Shown here in pieces: positions 1-7,552 of a stretch of 64,000 nucleotides of DNA. The position numbers and the translations under genes are program-made. Each line of letters begins with the position of its first letter. Position 1 is the first letter of the stretch. The stretch comes from JACRCG01 sp964524835 (lineage in GTDB: Bacteria > Desulfobacterota > Desulfuromonadia > Geobacterales > Pseudopelobacteraceae): positions 58,010-122,009 of the forward strand of contig CAZGEG010000013.1 in NCBI GenBank assembly GCA_964524835.1. Reading direction: 5' to 3'. The notes beneath the pieces are model-generated. The model saw nothing but the letters and a program-made list of their open reading frames with translations, had not been told where the DNA came from and did not search any database.

Positions 1-173
1 CAGATTTCCTTGAAGACCGGGTTTTCCTTCAGGCGGCGGCGCAGCATGGTGAAATGCTCCACCCGTTTCTGGGCCCCCTGGCGGCGGTATTCCAGCAGGC
101 CGTTGGCGAAGGCGAAGATCGTCACCAGGCCGCCGACGATTATGGCAAAATCCTTCAGAGCGGTCATGTCCAT
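1..173 (-). CDS. Membrane protein, N-terminal part (cut by window edge)
   Basis: The reading frame opens at an ATG whose first base is 173, preceded by GGGAGA, and runs leftwards off the window; 57 codons are visible. After MDMTALKDF comes one hydrophobic segment (about residues 8-25), then a basic, charged stretch with several Arg residues, as in single-pass proteins with a cytoplasmic helical domain. It lies 30 bases downstream of yedF on the same strand and could be co-transcribed with it. I do not recognise the family; the catalytic or structural part lies outside the window. Confidence 0.6.
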   Translation of the reverse strand, partial: MDMTALKDFAIIVGGLVTIFAFANGLLEYRRQGAQKRVEHFTMLRRRLKENPVFKEI

Positions 174-203
174 GGGATTCTCCCGGTGTACTGCAGATTA
201 TGT

Positions 204-818
204 TCAGACCGTGACGACACTGTCGGCGTCCTTCATGCCGGTGACGATTTCGAGCATATTCGTGACCTCACCGACCTGTATTTTGTCCAGAAGGTGGAAG
301 TAAGCCAGACAGGCGCCGCACGCAGTGATCTGGACCCCCTCCCCGGCAAGCTCCCGCAGGATCGGCACCGCTTCGGAGCCTTCCGCCGTAAAGCTGACGC
401 CGCTGTTGACGAAGGCGACGCGCCAGAGATCCGTCCCCATCTCTTTCAGGGTCTTCAGAAAATTGAACATCAGCATGTCACCCAGGCCGTCGTCGCCATG
501 CCCCATATGTATACCCGTGACCAGGACCATGATCTTCTTCTCTCCGCCCCGCGGCTTTTTCGCTGCCGGAGCCTGGAATGCCGGTTCGGTAGCATCCTCC
601 CCCTCCCCTTTTGTGCCGACAACCCGGAACTCGTTCCCCTGCATCTCGGAAATGACCAGGTAGCTCTGGTGTTCAAGGAAGCGGCTCACATTCTGGCGCG
701 CCGCCTCATTATCGACAAGCACCGTTATGGCGGCGGGAGCCTCTTTTTCGAGGACGTCCCTGACGCTCAGCACCGGGGCTGGACAGTTCATGCCGCGGCA
801 ATCCAGTTCGTTTATCAT
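204..818 (-). CDS. yedF: YedF-like selenium-metabolism sulfurtransferase
   Basis: This 204-residue protein has two parts. Residues 1-70 form a TusA/SirA-like domain with the family Cys in the motif NCPAP (Cys12). Residues 95-204 form a DsrE-like domain with a CGAC pair (Cys167, Cys170). That layout defines the 'selenium metabolism protein YedF' family, thought to handle activated sulfur or selenium in the cytoplasm; the exact reaction is not established. It lies downstream of selD on the same strand, separated by 217 bases that carry a large inverted repeat, and the pairing with selD supports the call. The linker at 70-93 is rich in Ala, Pro and charged residues. Confidence 0.85.
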   Translation of the reverse strand: MINELDCRGMNCPAPVLSVRDVLEKEAPAAITVLVDNEAARQNVSRFLEHQSYLVISEMQGNEFRVVGTKGEGEDATEPAFQAPAAKKPRGGEKKIMVLVTGIHMGHGDDGLGDMLMFNFLKTLKEMGTDLWRVAFVNSGVSFTAEGSEAVPILRELAGEGVQITACGACLAYFHLLDKIQVGEVTNMLEIVTGMKDADSVVTV

Positions 819-891
819 TTATAATTCCTTTCGTACGTTAATACGACTTGAGTCGTTACTATATGTGGACAAAACACCGGCAAAACCGGAC

Positions 892-1009
892 TCACGCGGA
901 GACGCGGAGTACGCGGAGAACATCACAAACAAAAACATTCTGATTATAGACCAAATGACTTTAAGGTTTTAAGACTGGTTTACTCCGCGTTCTCCGCGTC
1001 TCCGCGTGA
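892..1009. repeat. REP-like long inverted repeat built of ACGCGGAG units
   Basis: The left arm (892-920) contains three tandem units of the type ACGCGGAG. The right arm (982-1009) is its inverse with very few mismatches. The 61-base loop is AT-rich. The element fills most of the gap between yedF and selD and would form a strong hairpin in RNA or single-stranded DNA. A structurally equivalent element with a different unit sequence lies at 13393-13508, so this is an interspersed repeat family and not a gene-specific terminator, although it may stop or stabilise transcripts here. Confidence 0.8.
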
Positions 1010-1035
1010 TAATTTCTTTAGGTTCGGTGGTGTAC

Positions 1036-2082
1036 TTATTCCACGATAATCCTGTCAACCGGCCCGGCCACCACTTCGCCGACAATCGCCGCACTCTCGA
1101 CCCCCTTGGCCTGCAGCGCCGCAACGAGCCGTTCCACCTCCCCGGCCTCGACCGCTATCAGCAGTCCTCCGGACGTCTGCGGGTCAAAGAGCAGGTCCTG
1201 AACCATCCGGGGCACACCGGCGCCGAAATCGACAAAAGCGCCGCGAAAGTCCCGGTTGTTATAGGCCCCGGCTGGTATCAGCCCCATGGCGGCCCATTCC
1301 AGTGCCTCGTGGTACATCGGGACAGCTGCGGCGCTGATGCGCACCCCATGTCCCGAATCCACGACCATCTCGGCCAGGTGCCCCAGAAAGCCGAAGCCGG
1401 TGATGTCCGTGCAGGCATGCACAGAAAAGTCCCCCATGACGGTGGCCGCATCCCGGTTCAGGGCCGCCATGGCCCGAGTGACCCTGTCGGTCAAGGTCTG
1501 ATCGGCAAGCCCGGCCTTGATCGCGGTGGAAATGATCCCGGTGCCCAGAGGTTTGGTGAGGATCAGACGATCGCCGGACTGCAGGTTCCTCTTGGTCAGG
1601 ATGCGGCCGGGGTGGATGTAGCCGGTCACCGACAGGCCGTACTTCAGTTCACTGTCTTCGACGGTATGACCGCCGACCAGCACGACGCCGGCCTCCCGCA
1701 GCTTGCTCAGCCCCCCCTCGATAATTGTTCGCAGGATGGAGATATCCATGGTTTTTGCGGGAAAAGCGACGATGTTCATCGCGGTCTTCGGGACCCCGCC
1801 CATGGCGTAGATGTCGCTCAGGGCGTTGGCGGCGGCGATCTGGCCGAAACTGAAAGGATCATCGACCATCGGCGGGAAAAAATCGACCGTCTGCACCAGG
1901 GCAAGGTCGTCCGACACCCGGTAAACCCCGGCGTCATCCGCCTGACCGAGTCCGACGAGGAGATTCGGGTCCACGGGGAGATCGAGCCCGCAGAGCGCCC
2001 GGTCCAGGTCGCCCGGGGAGAGTTTGGCGGCGCACCCGGCCCCTTTGACGGTCCGGGTGAGACGTATCGTTTCGTTGGTCAT
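1036..2082 (-). CDS. selD: Selenide, water dikinase (selenophosphate synthetase)
   Basis: SelD makes selenophosphate from selenide and ATP, the selenium donor for selenocysteine and seleno-tRNA. The 348-residue protein has the N-terminal catalytic motif KGAGC with Cys17, so the active residue is cysteine and not selenocysteine; the second Cys of the E. coli GCGCK motif is Ala19 here. The AIRS-type ATP-binding core (LVQTVDFFPP, GGVPKTAMN, VVLVGGHTVED) follows. I chose the ATG at 2082 because AGGAG sits just upstream; an in-frame extension to 2241 overlaps the DUF554 gene and has unlike composition. Neighbours are yedF downstream and the DUF554 gene 49 bases upstream. Confidence 0.95.
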   Translation of the reverse strand: MTNETIRLTRTVKGAGCAAKLSPGDLDRALCGLDLPVDPNLLVGLGQADDAGVYRVSDDLALVQTVDFFPPMVDDPFSFGQIAAANALSDIYAMGGVPKTAMNIVAFPAKTMDISILRTIIEGGLSKLREAGVVLVGGHTVEDSELKYGLSVTGYIHPGRILTKRNLQSGDRLILTKPLGTGIISTAIKAGLADQTLTDRVTRAMAALNRDAATVMGDFSVHACTDITGFGFLGHLAEMVVDSGHGVRISAAAVPMYHEALEWAAMGLIPAGAYNNRDFRGAFVDFGAGVPRMVQDLLFDPQTSGGLLIAVEAGEVERLVAALQAKGVESAAIVGEVVAGPVDRIIVE

Positions 2083-2131
2083 GAAAATATCTCCTGGCAT
2101 ATGGTGGTCCGGCAGGTTCTGCAGTACTGAC

Positions 2132-2818
2132 TCAGGCCAGTCCGAACATCCAGACGAGTCCCACCGCGACAAAGACCGCCGGCAGCATGTTGCCGACCGG
2201 CAGCCGCTTGATGCCGACCAGATCGAGGCCGATCGCGACAATCAGCAGGCCGCCGACGGCATTCATCTCGAGAACCACCGTCTCGGTCAGCAGCGATCTG
2301 GCGGACTCCGCCGCAATCGTGATCCCCCCCTGATACAGCAGCACCGGCAGCGCCGCGAAGAGCACGCCGATCCCCAGCGTCGAAGCGAGCGCGATCGACG
2401 CCACCCCGTCCAGCGCGGCTTTGGCGTAAAGGATGGTCGGCGTGCCGCTGTACCCGTCCTGGAGTGCTCCCATGATCGCCATGGCCCCGACACAGTAGAG
2501 CAGACTGGCGGCAACAAAGCCTTCCGCGATATTTCCCGCGCCGGTAAAACGGCCCTGCAGCCAGAGTCCGAACGATTCCAGGCGCGCCTCGATCTGCAGG
2601 AGTTCGCCGAGCACACCGCCGAGTATCAGACTGCCGATGACAATCAGCGGCTGACTGCTTTTCAGAGCCAGCTGCAGGCCGATCAGCAGCACCGTCAACC
2701 CCAGGCCCGCCATAACCGTCTGCCGCATCCGGGAGGGGATAAAGCGGCCGGCATAGCGCCCGATCAGAGCTCCTGCGCAGATTGCTGCCACATTAACGAT
2801 TGTTCCGGTCAAAATCAT
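2132..2818 (-). CDS. DUF554 family membrane protein
   Basis: This 228-residue, very hydrophobic protein has about six or seven transmembrane segments and the DUF554 family features: a GALIGR stretch near residue 20 and GSLILGGVLGELLQIE near 62-77. Members such as E. coli YqgA are inner-membrane proteins of unknown function, sometimes proposed as transporters. It is the first gene of a probable minus-strand unit with selD and yedF. The ATG at 2818 has a GAGGT-type ribosome site about 9 bases upstream. A functional link to selenium is suggested only by position. Confidence 0.85.
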   Translation of the reverse strand: MILTGTIVNVAAICAGALIGRYAGRFIPSRMRQTVMAGLGLTVLLIGLQLALKSSQPLIVIGSLILGGVLGELLQIEARLESFGLWLQGRFTGAGNIAEGFVAASLLYCVGAMAIMGALQDGYSGTPTILYAKAALDGVASIALASTLGIGVLFAALPVLLYQGGITIAAESARSLLTETVVLEMNAVGGLLIVAIGLDLVGIKRLPVGNMLPAVFVAVGLVWMFGLA

Positions 2819-2976
2819 TTAAAAGCTACCTCAGGTGCTGCATGCGACGTTACACAAGCGGATATTATTAACAGAAATCGGCGGGCACATCCATAAGATT
2901 CAGCTTTATTCAGGAGCGCAGCACAGGCGGAAAAGATGAGAAAGACGATTGTGCGCCGTCGCGGGTCACCGGTGCC

Positions 2977-3012
2977 CCCTCAGGATACAGAAGTTCTGCC
3001 ATATTCTGAGGG
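2977..3012. promoter_or_regulatory. Inverted repeat, candidate enhancer site for a sigma-54 activator
   Basis: The arms CCCTCAGGATA (2977-2987) and TATTCTGAGGG (3002-3012) pair at 10 of 11 positions around a 14-base spacer. The site lies about 100-130 bases upstream of a -24/-12 promoter match, the usual place for dimer sites of NtrC-type activators. The assignment rests on position and symmetry; the activator is not in the window. The rest of 2819-3109 has no convincing gene. Confidence 0.45.
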
Positions 3013-3109
3013 AAGAAGCGTCACTTTACACCTTTCAGTCGCACCCCATGCATCCCTCAACATTCCGTTATTAAAGAACTATTCAGGCATCTGCACGATC
3101 TTCTGTTTT

Positions 3110-3126
3110 TGGCAGTCCAATTGCTA
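3110..3126 (+). promoter_or_regulatory. Sigma-54 (-24/-12) promoter
   Basis: The sequence reads TGGCAG, five bases, TTGCTA, so the invariant GG and GC are 10 bases apart, as sigma-54 polymerase requires. Transcription would start near 3137, some 33 bases before the ATG of the 35-residue membrane peptide. The operon downstream would also include the DUF4398 and OmpA lipoproteins. Confidence 0.6.
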
Positions 3127-3169
3127 ACTATCAGTGACGGGCCGCTGCCTGCGATGCAAAAGGAGCGTA

Positions 3170-3277
3170 ATGATGAACAATTCGTATGAATGGGTGGGCG
3201 GTGGGATGTTGATGTGGGCGCTGCTCGCAGTGCTGGTGGTGGTCGCGGTCGTGATACGGAAGCTGTCCAGAAAATAA
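3170..3277 (+). CDS. 35-residue single-pass membrane peptide
   Basis: A short frame starts ATG-ATG at 3170 with AGGAG eight bases upstream and ends in TAA at 3275-3277. It encodes MMNNSYEWVGGGM, then a hydrophobic helix of about 18 residues rich in Leu, Val and Ala, then a basic tail (RKLSRK). The positive tail predicts the C-terminus in the cytoplasm. It resembles the N-terminal part of short SHOCT-type membrane proteins but is too short to place in a family. It is the first gene after the sigma-54 promoter and lies 86 bases before the DUF4398 lipoprotein. Function unknown. Confidence 0.65.
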   Translation: MMNNSYEWVGGGMLMWALLAVLVVVAVVIRKLSRK

Positions 3278-3363
3278 CGCAGCTGCAGCCGACCGCTTCT
3301 GGTCGTACCGGAAGTTGGAATAACGGTCCCGGCTTAAAGGTCTAATGGCAAGGAGGATCAGGT

Positions 3364-3750
3364 ATGAAGAGAAATACTATTTCGCGATATGTCGTGACAG
3401 GAGTGGCAGCTATGGGAGTATGCGTGGCGGCGGGGTGCGCAACACGGGACACGGTCAGTTCCCGCTTCCCCAGGCTTGAAGAGAATATCAGTGCCGCGAA
3501 AACGGCCGGGGCTGAAACGTATGCCCCGTCTCCCCTCAAATCGGCTGAAGCCAAGCTGGGAGCAGCCAGATCGGCTGTGAGAGTCAACGATATGGTTTCC
3601 GCTGACAGATTTGTGGATGAAGCTATGGTGGATGCCGACTATGCACGCGCCGAGGCCCCTACTGAAAAGGCAAAAAGTGATGCCATGAAGCTGCGCCTCT
3701 CAATCCAGTCCGTGCGGGATGAAATCAAGCGGCTGCAAGCGGTGAAATAA
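3364..3750 (+). CDS. DUF4398 lipoprotein
   Basis: This 128-residue protein has a lipoprotein signal peptide ending at Cys25 (VAAGC). The mature part is a helical, Ala-rich DUF4398 domain: APSPLKSAEAKLGAA near residues 58-72, then long amphipathic helices up to the C-terminus. A ribosome site (AAGGAGG) precedes the ATG. DUF4398 proteins are periplasmic or outer-membrane lipoproteins often encoded next to OmpA-type peptidoglycan binders, as here, where the next gene starts 30 bases later and repeats the same domain. The exact role is unknown; an envelope structural or stress role is likely. Confidence 0.85.
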   Translation: MKRNTISRYVVTGVAAMGVCVAAGCATRDTVSSRFPRLEENISAAKTAGAETYAPSPLKSAEAKLGAARSAVRVNDMVSADRFVDEAMVDADYARAEAPTEKAKSDAMKLRLSIQSVRDEIKRLQAVK

Positions 3751-3780
3751 CCGTCCATGAGTTCAGACGAAGGAGTCGAT

Positions 3781-4851
3781 ATGAATTTACGAAATATTTC
3801 AAATCAGTTGAAAGCATTTGGCTGCGTAATTACCGTCGGGGCCGCACTTACCGGGTGCGCGGGAGCAGTCGATCCGAGTGAACAGATTGCCAGGGACCGC
3901 CTGGAACAGGCGCGTACCGCCTACACCCAGGCAAAGGCCAATCCGGATGTGGAAACCTACTCCCTGAAAACACTTCTTGAAGCAGAAACAATACTGAAAG
4001 ATGCCGAGCAGGTGAATAAAAAGGCCTATGCCCCCAATCCCATGGAAAATTCAAGGGGATATGATGCAGCTGAGACCAGGCTCTTACTCAGCGACATATC
4101 CCGCCTGGCCTACATGGCAGAGCGCAAGGCAAAGACCTCTGAAGCTCTGGCAGCTGGTATTGTTGCGCGCAACGAGGTCGTCAGGCTGGGCAAAGAAAAA
4201 GCGGAGATAGAGCTGCAGAAAAGCAAGATGGAGCAAAAACTGCTCCAGCATGATCTTGATGAAAAGGCGGCAGCGCTTGAGCGGGCAAAGCAGCAGCTGA
4301 TTACGGCGGGCAGCGAGGCTGAACGGGCACGGATAATTGCCGACATCCAGGCAAAAGAGGCCGCATTGGCAACGGCACGGGCTGATGCAAAAGCCAGAGA
4401 GGCGGAAAAGGCGAAAGCGGAACTAGCCCTGCTACTGAAGGAATTGTCTGACCTGCAGGGTCAATTGACCGACCGCGGGATCGTGCTGACCATCGGTGAC
4501 GTGCAGTTCGCCACCGGCAAGTCCGACCTGAATGCCGGCGTCCAGATCAGCATGGACAAGCTGGCCGAGTTCCTGCAAAAGAACCAGAACCGCAACCTGC
4601 TGGTGGAAGGGCATACCGACAGCGTCGGCAACGACGAATATAACCAGGGGCTTTCCGAGCAGCGCGCCTCATCGGTCAAGAGCGCCCTGGTAAAACGGGG
4701 AGTTACGGGTGAACGGATTGTCACGGTCGGATACGGCAAGAAATTCCCGCTGGCGAGCAATGCCGGCGCGTCCGGCAAGCAGCAGAACAGAAGGGTTGAG
4801 GCAATTATTCTTAACGAAGGCGTCATGCCGGAGGGTCAGCTCAGGAAATAG
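3781..4851 (+). CDS. OmpA-family lipoprotein with DUF4398 region
   Basis: This 356-residue protein has a lipoprotein signal with LTGC (Cys26), a DUF4398-like helical region (about 35-120), a long Ala/Glu/Lys-rich coiled coil (about 120-225) and a C-terminal OmpA peptidoglycan-binding domain (about 230-345). That domain has the motifs FATGKSDL, VEGHTDSVGNDEYNQGLSEQRA and NRRVE. It should anchor the outer membrane to peptidoglycan across the periplasm. I start it at the ATG at 3781 because AAGGAG lies 6-12 bases upstream; the frame opens 24 bases earlier without a ribosome site. It forms an operon with the lipoprotein and membrane peptide upstream. Confidence 0.9.
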   Translation: MNLRNISNQLKAFGCVITVGAALTGCAGAVDPSEQIARDRLEQARTAYTQAKANPDVETYSLKTLLEAETILKDAEQVNKKAYAPNPMENSRGYDAAETRLLLSDISRLAYMAERKAKTSEALAAGIVARNEVVRLGKEKAEIELQKSKMEQKLLQHDLDEKAAALERAKQQLITAGSEAERARIIADIQAKEAALATARADAKAREAEKAKAELALLLKELSDLQGQLTDRGIVLTIGDVQFATGKSDLNAGVQISMDKLAEFLQKNQNRNLLVEGHTDSVGNDEYNQGLSEQRASSVKSALVKRGVTGERIVTVGYGKKFPLASNAGASGKQQNRRVEAIILNEGVMPEGQLRK

Positions 4852-4910
4852 CGTCGGCAGCCTTCAACAAACCTGCAGAAGGCTTCCATATTTCAGGACC
4901 TCATACAACA

Positions 4911-4938
4911 ACGGGGGCGGACCAAAATCCGCTCCCGT
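4911..4938. terminator. Hairpin between convergent genes
   Basis: ACGGGGGCGGA (4911-4921) pairs with TCCGCTCCCGT (4928-4938), one G-T wobble, six-base loop. TTTC follows on the plus strand and a T-rich run follows on the minus strand. It lies between the OmpA gene and the convergent Cdd1-like gene and could end both transcripts. Confidence 0.6.
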
Positions 4939-4985
4939 TTCAATTGGGCCGTGCCCACACCGTCGAAACACCTTCCGCAACCGCT

Positions 4986-5288
4986 TCACGCACACCCTGT
5001 TCCCGGAATCGAGGCAAGCAGCTTTTTCCCTTCCCCGGAGAACGTCCACCACGGGAGCGACTCCCCGCTTTCAAGGAAGTGCCGTACCGACATCAGTACA
5101 TAGAGAACGCACGGGTCATGGCGATGCCCCATAACGCCGCCTAATTCGATATACATCTCAAGCGGGTCCCTCCCGGCAAGCTGTTGCGGATGCAGTATCC
5201 CGATAGCGCGAAGATCAGCCGCAATCGATTTTCCGATATTCGGAAGTTCTTCCAGTTCTGCGGGTTGCTTCTTCCCGGCACTGCTCAT
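4986..5288 (-). CDS. Cdd1-like helix-hairpin-helix protein
   Basis: This 100-residue protein has a helix-hairpin-helix motif near its N-terminus (ELPNIGKSIAADLRAIGI) followed by GRDPLEMY, HDPCVLYVLMSVRHFLESG and LPWWTFS. This is the pattern of the Cdd1 ('pathogenicity locus') family, related to the C-terminal domain of TfoX. The fold suggests DNA or protein binding; no function is established. I use the ATG at 5288, with GGGAAAG upstream, over a TTG four codons earlier. It is monocistronic, convergent with the OmpA gene. Confidence 0.8.
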   Translation of the reverse strand: MSSAGKKQPAELEELPNIGKSIAADLRAIGILHPQQLAGRDPLEMYIELGGVMGHRHDPCVLYVLMSVRHFLESGESLPWWTFSGEGKKLLASIPGTGCA

Positions 5289-5399
5289 ACTTTCCCGCAA
5301 TCCGGCACATGCTGTAAAAGTCGGGCGGCGATTCTGCCTGTCCAGCCGCCGGTTGACAGCTCAACAATGGCTGCGGCAGCTTCACCGTCGGACTATTTA

Positions 5400-5843
5400 C
5401 TAGTGCTGTGCTGAGTTAATGGCCTTCTCCAGGTCCCTGGATTCTTCGCAGTTGCCGCAGATCCCTTTCAGCCTGTTCAAGGTCTCTCTGGCTTTTCCAG
5501 GCTCCTTGTTCATCAGGTACGCCTCTCCCAGATATTCATGGGCACCCAGATGTTTCGGGTCAAGCGCCAGGGCCTTGTCATAGGCTTTAAAGGCGGCGGG
5601 CAGCTGACCGTTTTTCCGGTAGGAAAAGCCCAGGTAGGTATAGGCGTCGGCACTGCCTGCATCCGCCTTGATATACTCTTTCAGCAATTTGATGGCTTCC
5701 GGGTAATTTTTATCATCGATCGTTTTTTTGATCTCCTGCAGGTTCGGAGCGCTCTCTCTTTGAGAGTCGCCTTCGCTCCCGCCGCCGCTGGCATACAGAG
5801 CACCCGGAACCAGAAGACAAAGTAAAATGATCATGCGTTTCAT
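5400..5843 (-). CDS. Secreted tetratricopeptide-repeat protein
   Basis: The 147-residue protein begins with a Sec signal peptide (MKRMIILLCLLVPGALYASG). A low-complexity Gly/Ser/Glu stretch follows, then about two to three TPR units (residues 45-130) with the signature pattern AYTYLGFSYRKNGQLPAAFKAY and HLGAHEYLGEAYL. Two Cys in GICGNCEE near the end could form a disulfide. The ATG at 5843 has GGAGG nearby; the longer frame to 5900 lacks one. It probably acts as a periplasmic scaffold; the partner is unknown. Confidence 0.8.
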   Translation of the reverse strand: MKRMIILLCLLVPGALYASGGGSEGDSQRESAPNLQEIKKTIDDKNYPEAIKLLKEYIKADAGSADAYTYLGFSYRKNGQLPAAFKAYDKALALDPKHLGAHEYLGEAYLMNKEPGKARETLNRLKGICGNCEESRDLEKAINSAQH

Positions 5844-5989
5844 ACGATCCTCCCCAATTTGCGTTTGAAGTACCTGCCAACCCGCCATTATACGGGCCAA
5901 TTATCTTCCTATCGGGCCGCAACAGTCAACTCCGAAACTAAATCCCCGCACCACCCTTCTTGACTCATGGTTTCCAGCAGACCGGGATG

Positions 5990-6406
5990 TCAGAAGCCGT
6001 GCGAAAACCATCTGATTCCGGTCACATACACCGCATTGTCTGCCTTGGACAAATATATGTAAAAGAGTACGTCATTGGCGGTCTGGTCATATTTTGCCTT
6101 GTAGAACACGACGGAGTGAGAAGCCTGGTTGATAAACCCCATGAATGAATGCCCAAGGTATTTGCCGCTGCCGATTCTGAGCGACTCGGCCTCGTTTTCA
6201 AACCTCCCCTCGGGGACAGACTTGACCAGCCTGGAGGTGAAATTAGTCGAGAACAGCGCGTAGTCACCCGTGCCCAGACCCTTGATGACATCATCGATAG
6301 CCGGGTCGGCGATCATTCTGACGGCAGCATCGGATTCTCCGATTGGTGCGGCATAAACCGAGGAACAGAAAAAAATCACCATCATTACGCACACGATGTA
6401 GTTCAT
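5990..6406 (-). CDS. Secreted protein of unknown function
   Basis: This 138-residue protein has a signal peptide (MNYIVCVMMVIFFCSSVYA, cut near Ala19-Ala20). The mature part alternates a helix (AIDDVIKGLGTGDYALFSTNF) with strands (LGHSFMGFINQ, SVVFYKAKYD, DVLFYIYLSK, AVYVTGIRWF). This looks like the NTF2/DUF3887 type of small alpha+beta fold, which in other proteins binds small ligands; that resemblance is by eye only. AGGAG precedes the ATG. It is divergent from the small membrane ORF at 6539. Confidence 0.65.
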   Translation of the reverse strand: MNYIVCVMMVIFFCSSVYAAPIGESDAAVRMIADPAIDDVIKGLGTGDYALFSTNFTSRLVKSVPEGRFENEAESLRIGSGKYLGHSFMGFINQASHSVVFYKAKYDQTANDVLFYIYLSKADNAVYVTGIRWFSHGF

Positions 6407-6538
6407 CTAAAACTCCTGGTACTGCTCAGAATACAAACAAATCTTATATAGTCTTTTAGTCTTAATAAGGGTTATAATCAAGCTGAAGAGTCATTAAAGA
6501 TCTTGCTGACACGGATCCGGGGAAGGGGGGAAAATACC

Positions 6539-6658
6539 ATGGCAACAACCATTCTGATACTTTTGGTCGTGGTTTTAGCAATTGCCAGCACTCCGCTGAT
6601 TGGAAGCATGTATCGTTACAAAGCGCATCATACGGACTTGATGGCGGGTGATGAGTGA
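6539..6658 (+). CDS. 39-residue membrane peptide
   Basis: A short frame starts at the ATG at 6539 behind a purine-rich GGAAGGGGGG ribosome site and ends at TGA 6656-6658. It encodes MATT, an 18-residue hydrophobic helix rich in Ile, Leu and Val, then a basic, His-containing tail (MYRYKAHHTDLMAGDE). A perfect TATAAT lies at 6473-6478 but without a good -35 box. The composition is that of a single-pass inner-membrane peptide. Function unknown. The 211 bases after it hold only a weak GGGCAC/GTGCCC hairpin. Confidence 0.5.
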   Translation: MATTILILLVVVLAIASTPLIGSMYRYKAHHTDLMAGDE

Positions 6659-6869
6659 GAAGGTCAGGCTGACCAGCGGAACGGCAAATGGCGCTGAGCG
6701 GAATCCTGTCCAGGCTGTCCGGTAGGTCTGATTGATAAATGCTTGTGGAATATTTTATTGATAAACCAGGGCACTCTCCGGTGGGAGGAATTACGGGGGG
6801 TGCCCCTGTTTATTGCTGGCGCCTGTAACTTCTATACGTTACATACCCTGTCGGTGCTACCTCAGCCCG

Positions 6870-7379
6870 CTATTTGGGAAAGGTAGCGGTTCGCCGGAAT
6901 GTCGGCTGGTCATTCATAAACGGCACTTTCTCTGCCAGGTGGCAGGCGATGCAGGCCGAGCGCGCCATAAGAAAATGTTCCTTTAGCTTCGCCTTGTCTT
7001 TAGAAGCAAGAGATTCACTGACCGAAACCCACGGGCCCTTCAAAAAAATGGCCACCGCATTGGCCTCGCGTGCGGGCCGTCTGAGATAGCCGAGCTCGAT
7101 GGTATCCTTGATCTTTTTCCAGTGGTAGGCGGCCAGATCGTAATTGCCGTCAGCGATGGCATCATAAGTCCGGTTGTACCGCTCGCCAACAAGCTGCATG
7201 GACATGGAAAACCCCCCGAACATCTGCTGAATCCGTTTGAACCGTTCCGTGTCATCTTTGGCGTCCAGCAGCCAATTGTCGCTGGTTTTCGGAGCCTGAT
7301 CGGCGTTGGCAGCAGGCGTGGCTGCAAAGTATCCGGCCGCAAAAGTTGCAGCAATTAACAGTTTCCCCATCAGTCTCAT
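6870..7379 (-). CDS. Periplasmic monoheme cytochrome, c'-like
   Basis: The 169-residue protein has a signal peptide (GKLLIAATFAAGYFAATPAANA) and a single heme-binding motif CIACH at residues 143-147, close to the C-terminus. The rest is helical. A C-terminal CxxCH on a four-helix body is the hallmark of class II cytochromes (cytochrome c'), which bind NO and CO or carry electrons in the periplasm. The ATG at 7379 has AAGGAG upstream; an in-frame extension to 7457 has none. It follows sodC on the same strand after 173 bases without a clear terminator, so the two may share a transcript. The axial ligand opposite the heme His cannot be settled from sequence alone. Confidence 0.75.
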   Translation of the reverse strand: MRLMGKLLIAATFAAGYFAATPAANADQAPKTSDNWLLDAKDDTERFKRIQQMFGGFSMSMQLVGERYNRTYDAIADGNYDLAAYHWKKIKDTIELGYLRRPAREANAVAIFLKGPWVSVSESLASKDKAKLKEHFLMARSACIACHLAEKVPFMNDQPTFRRTATFPK

Positions 7380-7552
7380 TTCAGTCTCCTTGTTGTTGTA
7401 AGGATGAAAATCCGCCAGGATCGACACCCCCGCCCCGATTTGTTCTTCATTTGGCACATCCCGTTACTAGCGGGTTACTCCAGGCACTCAACCTTTGACT
7501 TCCCACGGCCGCCCCTCCCCCGGGAGACGTCCCCCCAGCGGAGTTCAACCCG

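Noticed and set aside
1036..1090. Possible in-frame TGA selenocysteine in selD or other genes
   Set aside because: The active-site position of SelD is an ordinary Cys codon, and no in-frame TGA with downstream hairpin was seen in any gene here.
1006..2130. 374-codon plus-strand frame opposite selD
   Set aside because: Antisense shadow of a well-conserved gene; no ribosome site and no family resemblance.
2936..3127. 63-codon plus-strand frame upstream of the small membrane peptide
   Set aside because: No ribosome site, Arg/Pro/Ser-rich translation without family features, and it overlaps the better-supported dyad and sigma-54 promoter.
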